From the NCBI RefSeq assembly GCF_900166665.1, contig NZ_LT800494.1, positions 1,482,440-1,546,034 of the forward strand: DNA of 63,595 bases, in the 5' to 3' direction. This document shows, one piece after another, positions 48,523 through 57,681 of this stretch. The position numbers and the translations under genes were made by a program. Below the pieces are notes generated by a model. That model saw nothing but the letters and a program-made list of their open reading frames with translations. It did not search any database and was not told where the DNA came from. This DNA is from Cytobacillus gottheilii (GTDB taxonomy: Bacteria; Bacillota; Bacilli; Bacillales; Cytobacillaceae). Each line of letters opens with the position of its first letter. The first letter of the stretch is position 1.

Positions 48523-49306
48523 GAATCTTCTTCTCATTTTTTTGATCTTAACAGCTGCATTTGGCGGTTATCGATTAAAAGTTCTGTCTCTTTCAGGTGC
48601 TTTCTCTGCATGTATCGTTGGGATTAGTGTAGGCTTAGGGTTTGGGTTTAACGGTTTAATTATTCTTGGCATGTTTTTTCTCACTTCCAGCTTATGGTCG
48701 AATTATAAGAAGCAGAAAAAAGCAATGATAGAGGAGATTGTTCAAAAAGGAGCAAATCGGGATTGGCAGCAGGTTCTTGCCAATGGAGGGGTTGCTGCAG
48801 GAGCCAGTCTACTTTATTGGCAAACCTCTGCTGAAGTATGGCTGCTTGCTTTTTTTATTAGTATAGCGAGTGCCAATTCGGATACATGGGCTTCCGAAAT
48901 TGGCTCACTGAGTAAAAAAGCACCTGTTTATATTAGGACCTTAAAACCGGCTCCGCCTGGAACCTCTGGTGCAGTAAGTCTGCTAGGTACCATTGCTGGT
49001 ATTGCTGGATCTTTTGTCATAAGTTTTACAGCTTTATCATTATTTGATATTGAGTACTCCACTTTTTTGCTCGTATTTTTGTTTGGATTCGCAGGAAACC
49101 TCGTGGATACTTTGCTAGGAGCCTATGTTCAAGCCGTTTATGTATGTCCAGTTTGTGGAAAACATATGGAAAAGATCGTTCATTGCCAAGTGAAAACAAC
49201 CCTCCAAAAAGGGAAGGCTTTCTTTACGAATGATGTGGTGAACTTTTTATCCGGATTCATTGCTGTCATTTTAGGCTTCATATATTTTCAATTTACAAAT
49301 GGTTAA
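48515..49306 (+). CDS. DUF92 family membrane protein
   Basis: 263 residues with about six or seven membrane segments. Signatures of the DUF92 / phytyl-phosphate-kinase-like family are ANSDTWASEIGSLSKKAPVYI near residues 122-142 (split here as ANSDTWASEIG and LSKKAPVYI) and GAVSLLGTIAG. The plant relative VTE6 phosphorylates phytyl phosphate; bacterial members may act on polyprenyl phosphates, but this is unproven. Start ATG 48515 overlaps the yqgN stop. A TTG at 48494 would add seven residues. Two CxxC-like cysteines occur near 210 (YVCPVCGK). Confidence 0.83.
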   Translation: MTKNLLLIFLILTAAFGGYRLKVLSLSGAFSACIVGISVGLGFGFNGLIILGMFFLTSSLWSNYKKQKKAMIEEIVQKGANRDWQQVLANGGVAAGASLLYWQTSAEVWLLAFFISIASANSDTWASEIGSLSKKAPVYIRTLKPAPPGTSGAVSLLGTIAGIAGSFVISFTALSLFDIEYSTFLLVFLFGFAGNLVDTLLGAYVQAVYVCPVCGKHMEKIVHCQVKTTLQKGKAFFTNDVVNFLSGFIAVILGFIYFQFTNG

Positions 49307-50305
<999 letters not shown>

Positions 50306-50317
50306 ATAGGAAAAAAG

Positions 50318-50345
50318 AAAAAAGGCCGTTATGGCCTTTTTCTTA
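50318..50345. terminator. Convergent terminator between ldh and yqgO
   Basis: AAAAAGGCC and GGCCTTTTT surround GTTAT at about 50319-50341, with A/T runs for both directions. Confidence 0.85.
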
Positions 50346-50358
50346 TATCATTTTTTTT

Positions 50359-50535
50359 CTAACGAAAAACTGATTTCATCATACGGTCACGCATTCCTGG
50401 CATATCCATGAAAGAGCCGACAACAAACCTGCGAAGCCACACATTGCTTAATACAACATTTAATAAACGATAGCGATTTTGAAAAAATAAGTATCCGCCT
50501 AGCCCAATTACAAAGATAGAAACAATTCTTCCCAT
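50359..50535 (-). CDS. yqgO: Small membrane protein YqgO
   Basis: 58 residues: one membrane segment (IVSIFVIGLGGYLFFQ, about 4-19) and a basic C-terminal half ending PGMRDRMMKSVFR. ACAGGAGGTTGG precedes the ATG at 50535. The family has no known function. It lies just before gluP, as yqgO precedes yqgP in B. subtilis. Confidence 0.8.
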   Translation of the reverse strand: MGRIVSIFVIGLGGYLFFQNRYRLLNVVLSNVWLRRFVVGSFMDMPGMRDRMMKSVFR

Positions 50536-50809
50536 GATCCAACCTCCTGTTTTTTTATTAGTTTGAATGAAAGACAGCATTTTTATCCAATATTTTTCAT
50601 GATATTACTAACAGGCTTCTGTCTGTAAGAGGATGATATTACTTTACAATAGGGAACATTCTTTTCTATAGTTAAAGGATAAGTTAATTAGTACTTATTC
50701 TGAAGCCGGCTTAGCGCAGAGTGATTAGTAGCAGACAGGTGTCAGAAAATAGGCTTATCTATTGATGAACCTTTTTTTACCCAAGTTAACATAGAGTGGT
50801 GGAGAACGT

Positions 50810-52351
50810 ATGCAAGAAGAATATATGTTTTGGAGATTAGCATTGCATTTTATTTCTGATCTTGATTTTCGTATTGTCCAATTAGGAGAAGGTGAGAAAG
50901 AATTATGGCTTGAAAAGATGGAAAACAAACAGCTCCAGGTAATCAGATTGCTTCGATATGATTTGGACTGGAGCAGCTGGATGGAGAGAGATATTGAAAA
51001 TACAGCTGCAAATGGCGAGAGAATCAGACAGCGGCTGGCGAAGAAACAATTAGGGATTTTGAATATTTATGTATCCTCATATCCTCCTGTTGATGATTAT
51101 GAATATCGGTTGGAGTCTCCTTTTCAGCTTCCAGAACGCAGTAAAACAGAAGTGACGTCGATGATTATGGCACCTGCACTTTATGAAATAGAAACAGCGA
51201 AGCTCAATCGGCTCTTCTCTGCTCCATTTCATATTCCTGCGGATGTACATATAGAGCCAGAAGAAATAGAGGATCTCAAGCAAAAAACGCTAATGGGAGC
51301 AGTGAAAAAGGAAAAGGAAGAACAGGCCGTTTTTCGGGCTGCAAAACCTGTTTTTACTTATGCGTTTATTGTGATTCAAGTACTTATGTTTCTCTTACTT
51401 GAATGGAGAGGCGGAAGTACAAATACTTCTACGCTGATTCAATACGGTGCAAAGTTTAACCCATTAATTCTTGAAGGAGAATGGTGGCGCTTTTTTACTC
51501 CGATGGTCCTTCATATAGGCGTTGTTCATTTGCTTATGAACACGCTGGCATTATTTTATTTAGGAGCTGCAGTTGAGAGGATTTTTGGAAATGTGCGCTT
51601 TCTCCTCATTTATATTTTTGCTGGTTTTTCAGGAACTTTAGCCAGTTTTACATTTAGCGACAGTCTTTCTGCAGGTGCGAGTGGAGCCATTTTTGGCTGT
51701 TTTGGAGCATTGCTTTATTTTGGCTGTATCTATAAAGAGCTATTTTTTAGAACGATTGGAATGAATATTATTGTCGTTTTAGGCATTAATCTTGTATTAG
51801 GCTTTGTTCTGCCAGGTATTGATAACGCAGGTCATATTGGCGGAATCATTGGAGGTTTTCTTGCCGCAGCTATAGTTCATCTTCCTAAAAAGAAGAAGCC
51901 GCGTTATCAGCTGCTTGCCTTTATCTCTGCAGTGTTACTTATAGGTTCGTTTCTATGGTACGGATTTAGCGACCATTCCAGAGTGGTGGATGAACAATCA
52001 TTGCTGATTGCTGCAGGTGAATATATACAAGCAGAAGAATATGAAAAGGTCATAGAACTTTTAGAAGGTCCTGCACAGTCTGATGATGCTTCAGCCAATA
52101 TATTGTTCCAGCTGGCGTATGCGGAAATTCAGTCAGGAAAAATAGCACAAGCAAAAGAGCACTTTCAGTCTGTTATCGACCAGGATGACCAGTTTCATGA
52201 GGCATATTATAATTTAGCGCTGATTTATTTAAACGAAAATAAGGTCACTGAAGCAAAGGATCTTGTGAATAAGGCAATTGAACTGAAAAGTGATGAAGAA
52301 TTATATACAAATCTATTAGAGCAAATTAGAGAATATGAAGCGGGCAACTGA
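50810..52351 (+). CDS. gluP: Rhomboid intramembrane protease GluP with TPR tail
   Basis: Serine protease that cuts within membranes; B. subtilis YqgP also helps degrade the Mg transporter MgtE with FtsH. The 513 residues have a cytosolic N-terminal domain (about 1-175), a rhomboid core (about 178-385) with catalytic Ser in GASGAIFG (about S291) and His in NAGHIGG (about H342), and a C-terminal TPR-like region (about 400-510). GGTGG precedes the ATG at 50810. Confidence 0.94.
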   Translation: MQEEYMFWRLALHFISDLDFRIVQLGEGEKELWLEKMENKQLQVIRLLRYDLDWSSWMERDIENTAANGERIRQRLAKKQLGILNIYVSSYPPVDDYEYRLESPFQLPERSKTEVTSMIMAPALYEIETAKLNRLFSAPFHIPADVHIEPEEIEDLKQKTLMGAVKKEKEEQAVFRAAKPVFTYAFIVIQVLMFLLLEWRGGSTNTSTLIQYGAKFNPLILEGEWWRFFTPMVLHIGVVHLLMNTLALFYLGAAVERIFGNVRFLLIYIFAGFSGTLASFTFSDSLSAGASGAIFGCFGALLYFGCIYKELFFRTIGMNIIVVLGINLVLGFVLPGIDNAGHIGGIIGGFLAAAIVHLPKKKKPRYQLLAFISAVLLIGSFLWYGFSDHSRVVDEQSLLIAAGEYIQAEEYEKVIELLEGPAQSDDASANILFQLAYAEIQSGKIAQAKEHFQSVIDQDDQFHEAYYNLALIYLNENKVTEAKDLVNKAIELKSDEELYTNLLEQIREYEAGN

Positions 52352-52430
52352 TCATATGCTTTTAAATTCACCGCATTTTACACTTCTGAGTAGCACAGAG
52401 AAATGTTCGGCTTATGAGATCATTTTAGGA

Positions 52431-52583
52431 GGCTGAGCAAGCCGCTGCGCATTTCTTATTGTCCAGCTTCAGCGTCTAGCCCCTCGAGGTCATAAGTCAA
52501 GCTGTCCAGGAGGTTAAAGAACAACCACCTAGCCAGCTCGCCTTATGCTTGTCGGGGCTGAGCAAGCCGCTGCCGCATTTCTT
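52431..52583. repeat. Hairpin repeat family 1, copy C (inverted)
   Basis: Reverse orientation relative to copies A and B at 18551-18797. The element at 52458-52583 is preceded by a second, partial unit end (52431-52457), so it was tandem too. Read on the minus strand, outer arms CAGCGGCT / AGACGCTG, inner AGCCCC / GGGGCT and CATAAG / CTTATG are complementary. The GTTCTTT loop is conserved. It lies between gluP and the SpoVAF-like gene. Confidence 0.82.
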
Positions 52584-52682
52584 ATTAATCATACCAGTTT
52601 ATGGTATGATTTTTTTTCTGTATGTCTATGCTGATAGGTATATGCATTGAAAATGCTGGAAAATCATATCGAGGTGGAGATT

Positions 52683-54143
52683 TTGGAAGAAAAAAGTAAA
52701 AAACAAGTATCTGCCAGACTTAAAGAGAATACGGCATATTTAAGAGAAGCTTTAGGTGTAGAAAAGAGCTTTGATATCATTCAGCTTGATGTGGAATATG
52801 CAGAGAGAGAAATGGCGCTCTATTTAGTTGATGGATTCGTTAAGGATGATATACTCCATTACTTGATGAAGATGCTCTCAGGCCTTGATGCAGAGCAGCT
52901 TGAAGGCAATACATTATCCAAGCTAGTTAAAACATATATTCCTTATGTTGAGGTTGAAACGACAAACGAATTGGATACAGCAGTAAGTTCCGTCCTTGCC
53001 GGACCTACCGCACTTGTGGTGGATGGTGTTCCTGAAATTATCTTAATCGATGCTCGTACGTATCCTGTTAGAGGACCGCAGGAGCCGGATACAGAACGGG
53101 TTGTCCGTGGTTCTAGGGATGGATTTGTTGAAACACTTGTGTTTAACACTGCTTTAACAAGAAGAAGAATTCGTGATAAAACCCTGCGGATGGAATACAT
53201 GCAGGTCGGCAGAAGGTCGAAAACGGATATTGTGGTTAGTTACATTGAGGATATAGCAGATCCCTCTATCGTGAAAGAAGTGAAGGATGCGATATCAAAA
53301 ATTGATACAGACGGCCTGCCAATGGCAGAAAAAACGATTGAAGAATTTATCTCAGGACGACATTGGAATCCGTATCCGCTTGTTCGTTATACAGAGAGAC
53401 CTGATACAGCTGCTACCCATTTATATGAAGGGCATGTCTGCATCATTGTAGACGGTTCACCAAGTGTTATCATTACACCGACAACATATTGGCATCATCT
53501 GCAGCATGCTGAAGAATATCGCAATAAGCCATTGGTTGGTGCTTATTTGCGAGCAGTTCGATTTCTGGCTGTATTCGCATCCCTTTTTCTGCTTCCATTA
53601 TGGTACTTATTTGCTGTAAAACCCGAGCTTTTACCTGACACACTTTCTTTTATCGGTCCGAATGATACCGGACAGCTGCCGCTTCTCCTGCAGTTTCTCA
53701 TCATAGAGGTCGGACTTGATATGCTGAGAATGGCAGCAATTCATACGCCATCCTCTTTGGCAACAGCGCTTGGTTTAGTGGCCGCTTTAATGATTGGTTC
53801 TGTTGCTGTAGATGTAGGGCTTTTAATTAATGAGGTTGTCTTATACCTGGCAATTGCAGCGATTGGAACGTTTGCAACACCAAGCTATGAGATGAGTCTT
53901 GCGAACCGGCTGATTCGAATAGCTCTGCTGCTGATGACAAGCTTATTTCACGAGTATGGCCTGATGATAGCGGTGGTCTTGCTGATTATTATGCTGACAA
54001 GAATGAAGTCATTTGGCGTTCCTTATTTTTGGCCGTTTATTCCCTTTAATTTTCGTGCCTTCCGGGATGTCCTGATCCGTTCGCCAATTCCTCTGAAAAA
54101 TAGGAGACCGCGATCCATCCATCCCAAGGATCCTGATCGATGA
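52683..54143 (+). CDS. SpoVAF-like spore germination protein (GerA family A subunit)
   Basis: 486 residues, a GerAA/SpoVAF-type membrane protein. The N-terminal soluble part (about 1-290) includes KSFDIIQLDVEYAEREMALY and VGRRSKTDIVVSYIEDIADP. It is followed by about five membrane segments and a basic tail ending RRPRSIHPKDPDR. The wording matches SpoVAF closely from memory, more than a nutrient receptor subunit. No SpoVA or GerAB/AC partner is adjacent. I take TTG 52683, just after GAGGTGG; a TTG at 52647 would add 12 residues. Flanked by a repeat and a strong terminator, so it is probably monocistronic. Confidence 0.88.
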   Translation: MEEKSKKQVSARLKENTAYLREALGVEKSFDIIQLDVEYAEREMALYLVDGFVKDDILHYLMKMLSGLDAEQLEGNTLSKLVKTYIPYVEVETTNELDTAVSSVLAGPTALVVDGVPEIILIDARTYPVRGPQEPDTERVVRGSRDGFVETLVFNTALTRRRIRDKTLRMEYMQVGRRSKTDIVVSYIEDIADPSIVKEVKDAISKIDTDGLPMAEKTIEEFISGRHWNPYPLVRYTERPDTAATHLYEGHVCIIVDGSPSVIITPTTYWHHLQHAEEYRNKPLVGAYLRAVRFLAVFASLFLLPLWYLFAVKPELLPDTLSFIGPNDTGQLPLLLQFLIIEVGLDMLRMAAIHTPSSLATALGLVAALMIGSVAVDVGLLINEVVLYLAIAAIGTFATPSYEMSLANRLIRIALLLMTSLFHEYGLMIAVVLLIIMLTRMKSFGVPYFWPFIPFNFRAFRDVLIRSPIPLKNRRPRSIHPKDPDR

Positions 54144-54183
54144 ATCGAAGCTTGTGAGTAGTTGGACAAAAGCTTCAACGAAT

Positions 54184-54240
54184 AGAAAACCCGAACAAAT
54201 AGCAGATTTTTCATCTGTATTTTGTTCGGGTTTTCTATTA
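54184..54240. terminator. Terminator after the SpoVAF-like gene
   Basis: AGAAAACCCGAACAAA (54184-54199) and TTTGTTCGGGTTTTCT (54221-54236) are exactly complementary over 16 bases around a loop of about 21 bases. Confidence 0.85.
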
Positions 54241-54748
54241 TATTGGCCCCCTATTTATAAATATAAAAGTGAAGAGGAGGTGGGAAATATAAAATGAGAC
54301 CGCACAGACTTTCCGAATACCCTTCCTCTTAGCGGGGATACAGTGTTTATTGCTTGTATGTTCCAATTTAGTTCTCCCTGTTTAAGGGTTTTAAGGAATT
54401 GAAAATGATTGTTAAGCTAATTAGGTATATGTTCTTAAAATTGTTAGATTTCTTACACATCCTTGATCCAGCTTGATTAGGTGCGCAAGTGTCTGGCCGT
54501 TTATTCTCTTTTTTACATGGGCTAGCTCTTGAGAGGACAGGATCTTTCGATTATACTTTAGGTTGGGCAGTGAGATAGGACAGCTCCCTTTTAAATATTA
54601 TTTTCATTGAAAAGTGTCTATCTTTTATTTTGTATCAATCGGTTTTCTAATCCTTCTAGCAGGTGAAAGTTAACATATGGCTGCTTCCTGTTTTGTAGAG
54701 GTTTTATTTGAGGATTGAACAGTTTACACTTTTCAGTAAGGAGCAAGT
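54241..54748 (+). other. Gene-free region with a 12-codon open frame
   Basis: About 500 bases before yqgQ. A near-perfect ribosome binding site, AGGAGGTG at 54275-54282, is followed by an ATG at 54294 that opens a frame of only 12 codons, ending at TAG 54330-54332 (MRPHRLSEYPSS). It may be a leader peptide or the start of a decayed gene. Beyond that I see no gene, repeat or clear hairpin. Confidence 0.35.
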
Positions 54749-54961
54749 ATGAATACGATATACGATATTCAGCAGCTGCTGAAAAAATTTGGCATCTTTA
54801 TTTATATAGGCGATCGTATTGCTGATTTAGAATTAATGGAAGCAGAGATACAAGAGTTATACGATTCCTTGCTAATAGAACCACAGCAATATCAAAGTGC
54901 GATTCTGCTGTTAAGGCATGAAGCGCAGCTATTAAAAGAGAAGCTTCAGAAGGGTGAGTAA
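54749..54961 (+). CDS. yqgQ: DUF910 family protein YqgQ
   Basis: 70-residue helical protein, [20 protein letters not shown] at the start and [19 protein letters not shown] next. The family is small, cytosolic and of unknown function. AAGGAG precedes the ATG at 54749. It ends four bases before the glcK ATG, and the same pair occurs in B. subtilis, so the two are cotranscribed. Confidence 0.9.
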   Translation: MNTIYDIQQLLKKFGIFIYIGDRIADLELMEAEIQELYDSLLIEPQQYQSAILLLRHEAQLLKEKLQKGE

Positions 54962-54965
54962 GTTT

Positions 54966-55931
54966 ATGGAGAAATGGTTAATTGGAGTAGATTTAGGAGG
55001 CACCTCTACAAAGCTGGCACTGCTAAATACATATGGAGAAATTCAGCATAAGTGGGAAATTCCTACCGATAACAGTCAAGAAGGAAAACATATTACTGTA
55101 AATATAGCTAAAACGATTGATGAAAAATTAGAAGAATACAATATTGAAAAAAGTCAGATCAAGGGAATTGGGATGGGAGCACCAGGACCAGTCGATCTAG
55201 ATGCAGGAATTGTATACCATTCTGTAAACTTAGGATGGCGTGATAATTATCCGGTTAAGGACTTGCTTGAGGTTGAAACAGGTCTTCCTGTTGTTGTCGA
55301 TAATGATGCCAACTGTGCGGCATTAGGGGAAATGTGGAAGGGGGCTGGAAATGGCGGCAAGGACCTTGTTTGCGTTACGCTCGGAACAGGTGTTGGAGGC
55401 GGTGTTATTGCCAACGGAGACATCGTGCAAGGAGTTGCTGGTTCTGGAGGAGAAATTGGCCATATTACAGTGATTCCGCATGGTGGGGCTCCGTGCAATT
55501 GCGGCAAAACGGGCTGTCTTGAAACGATTGCATCTGCAACAGGCATCGTCAGACAGGCAATGGAAAAAATGAAAGAAGCGGATTCAGGGGATAGTGAACT
55601 GGTTGCGCTTTATCAGAAAACAGGTGCTGTTACAGCTAAAGATGTGTTCGATACCGCACGTAATGGGGATCAACTGTCATTGGAAGTGTTAAAAGAGACT
55701 GCTTTTCACCTTGGTTTTGTTCTAGCGAATATTGCAAATACCCTAAATCCTGAAAAAATAGTATTAGGAGGAGGCGTTTCTAAAGCAGGGGATATTTTAT
55801 TAAAGCCTGTTATAGAACATTTTCAAACATACGCTTTTCCAGGAGTAAGAAATACAAGTACAATTGATTTAGCGATTCTAGGAAACGATGCTGGTGTCAT
55901 CGGAGCGGCCTGGCTGGCAAAAAATAAATAA
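54966..55931 (+). CDS. glcK: Glucokinase (ROK family)
   Basis: Phosphorylates glucose from non-PTS sources with ATP. The 321 residues begin [20 protein letters not shown], the phosphate-binding loop. They contain [16 protein letters not shown] near 107-122 with the catalytic Asp, GTGVGGGVI, and the ROK zinc motif with CNCGKTGC near 178-185, then [18 protein letters not shown] is eight bases before the ATG at 54966; a GTG at 54954 is in frame but is part of that site. Confidence 0.95.
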   Translation: MEKWLIGVDLGGTSTKLALLNTYGEIQHKWEIPTDNSQEGKHITVNIAKTIDEKLEEYNIEKSQIKGIGMGAPGPVDLDAGIVYHSVNLGWRDNYPVKDLLEVETGLPVVVDNDANCAALGEMWKGAGNGGKDLVCVTLGTGVGGGVIANGDIVQGVAGSGGEIGHITVIPHGGAPCNCGKTGCLETIASATGIVRQAMEKMKEADSGDSELVALYQKTGAVTAKDVFDTARNGDQLSLEVLKETAFHLGFVLANIANTLNPEKIVLGGGVSKAGDILLKPVIEHFQTYAFPGVRNTSTIDLAILGNDAGVIGAAWLAKNK

Positions 55932-56066
55932 TAGAATATTAAAGAAAGCCCCTTATTATTTAAGTAGTTCAGTTAACATGGAGTAAATCGAAATTCACAT
56001 CTCTTTTTCAATAACAAAAAGCAATTAAAATAGCATTAGAATTAACAATTAATTTAGCAATATAAA

Positions 56067-56388
56067 AGTGGCTGGGACAAACGAAAATATTATTTGTAAA
56101 ACACGAATATTCATTTTACAAGGTTTGCGTATTTCCACAAGCCCGTTCCATTGCGCTTCAGACCCTCGCTTTCCGTGGGGAGGAAGCTGAGCCTCCTCGT
56201 CGCTAAAGCTCCTGCGGGGTCTCACCTTTTCCTCTACTGCCCACAGGAGTCGAGGGTCCTCCGCTCCATTTAACTCATGTTTAGATTAAATATTAATGTT
56301 AAACAAATAAAAAACCGAATGATTAGAAAGATGAACTTCCTAATCATTCGGTTCTGTGGTTGGGTTAAATCCTTATGTCCCAGCCTCT
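56067..56388. repeat. Repeat family 2, copy 2 (MITE-like, 322 bp, inverted)
   Basis: Inverse orientation to the copy at 29827-30137. Begins AGTGGCTGGGACAA and ends TGTCCCAGCCTCT. The GC-rich palindromic core spans about 56150-56275 and the 12-bp hairpin CCGAATGATTAG / CTAATCATTCGG about 56315-56351. Long stretches match copy 1 exactly or nearly so (AAAACACGAAT, GCGGGGTCTCACC in complement). No reading frame inside. Confidence 0.85.
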
Positions 56389-56446
56389 TATATTGTGAAT
56401 AATTTTTGTTCTTCAATTAATACCTTCTTTATTGAAGAACTTACTT

Positions 56447-56687
56447 CTATTCAATTGGTATCCAAATTTCCATTTCATATTCATCTGTTCCTTCTTTACC
56501 GAACATAATAGTTTTCACTATTTTAATTTCGGGCATTCCTTTTTAATTTTATAAACCTCCTTGTCAAAAAAAAACACCATCCATAATCTGGAATTGGATA
56601 AACGATCTTACCACTCCATTCTCCTGCCGCACTATAACCGACTAATACAAAAGAACTCGTTATAATTTCTTTAAATTTCATACTCAT
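56447..56687 (-). pseudogene. Frameshifted GyrI-like / effector-binding domain remnant
   Basis: On the minus strand an ATG at 56687 overlaps the TGA of the VOC gene (ATGA), as in an operon. It reads MSMKFKEIITSSFVLVGYSA and so on to DYGWCFF, then breaks at a run of nine T (minus strand). One extra base would continue as DKEVYKIKKECP. A second shift near the GAATGCCCG stretch leads to PEIKIVKTIMFGKEGTDEYE, then MEIWIPIE and a stop at 56447. The last part looks like the end of an AraC-type effector-binding (GyrI-like) domain. Two frameshifts make it a pseudogene unless the sequence has errors. Confidence 0.6.
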
Positions 56688-57043
56688 TTACCTACTAAAA
56701 CAAATACATTTCCGTCTGGTGCCTGCATTACAGCTACATAACCTCCTAAAGAGTTTTGAAATGGAGTACGAATCCACTGAACTTTAGGGATAGATTTTAA
56801 TGCTTCGTAAGTTTCACGAACGTCTTCAACAACAATCTCAGTTTCAGAAAAGTTCAAATTAGGGTTATTCTTTAATACTAACTCTGAATTACCATTAGGA
56901 AATTTCATCCCAATTAGTCTCCATTGTTTTTCTTCATCTTGAAAGGTTTCCCAAGATTTAGTTAAACCTAAAGATTGATAAAATTTTACCGACTTTTCAA
57001 TTTCCTCTGTATAAATTGCAACACATTCTATTCTTTTCCACAT
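56684..57043 (-). CDS. VOC (glyoxalase/bleomycin resistance-like) family protein
   Basis: 119 residues forming one VOC module: IECVAIYTEEIEKSVKFYQS near 5-24 and the closing strand MQAPDGNVFVLVGK near 106-119, where a metal ligand normally lies. The base composition is lower in GC than its neighbours, and it is absent from the B. subtilis order here, both pointing to acquisition. AAAGGGAGA precedes the ATG at 57043. The substrate is unknown. Its stop overlaps the decayed effector-binding gene. Confidence 0.8.
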   Translation of the reverse strand: MWKRIECVAIYTEEIEKSVKFYQSLGLTKSWETFQDEEKQWRLIGMKFPNGNSELVLKNNPNLNFSETEIVVEDVRETYEALKSIPKVQWIRTPFQNSLGGYVAVMQAPDGNVFVLVGK

Positions 57044-57681
57044 AAACTATTCTCCCTTTTGCATAAGAACTTATGTTCTCTTATATTATAAACCAAATTT
57101 ATCCAAATGGGAAAGAGTTTCAATCTAATAATTGGATAAATGCAAATCTGTGATTTGGTCTTAGAATTGATATGCTATTTCCGCTGTTTCTCCACAAAAA
57201 CTGAACTATTTACTTTTTATTAAAGGTGCTTATTTTGTATCCCAGAATGAAGTTAATTTCTTTATAAAGGTTAATGGTTTGATAATCTTTTTAAAAGGGG
57301 ACATTTTAGTACTATGCCTATTGAATGGTACGAAAGTGTGCGAGTTTCATGCTCATGCCACTGTGAAGCCGAGCCCCCGCCTCGCCGGAAAGCGAGTATT
57401 CTGTAGGGAAATCTTCGAACAGTTATGTAAAAAATTGCTTAAACAGGCTTTTGTTTTAACCTGAAATGTATAAGTCATTTCATTTTTATTTTTCTAAAAT
57501 ATGTTAAATTCGAAACTTTTTGAGGTTTCAAACGTCTATTTAAAGAGCACTTCATAATACAATTACATATACATAAAGCTCCACTTTAAAAGCCACTAAC
57601 AAACCTACTTAAATGAAAGCAGCGTGTATTAAAGATTGATCTTACTCAATTCTAATTCTTAAGCAAGGAGGTCTAAATGGC
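57044..57681. other. Gene-free region upstream of yqgS
   Basis: About 640 AT-rich bases. A frame at 57279-57464 exists but has no ribosome binding site, no recognisable domain, and crosses a GC-rich block (GCCCCCGCCTCGCCGGAAAG near 57373) that looks like part of a dispersed intergenic repeat. I leave it uncalled. No clear promoter for yqgS stands out. Confidence 0.4.

Noticed and set aside
57279..57464. 61-codon frame upstream of yqgS
   Set aside because: No ribosome binding site, no domain, and it crosses a GC-rich block that looks like a dispersed repeat fragment.
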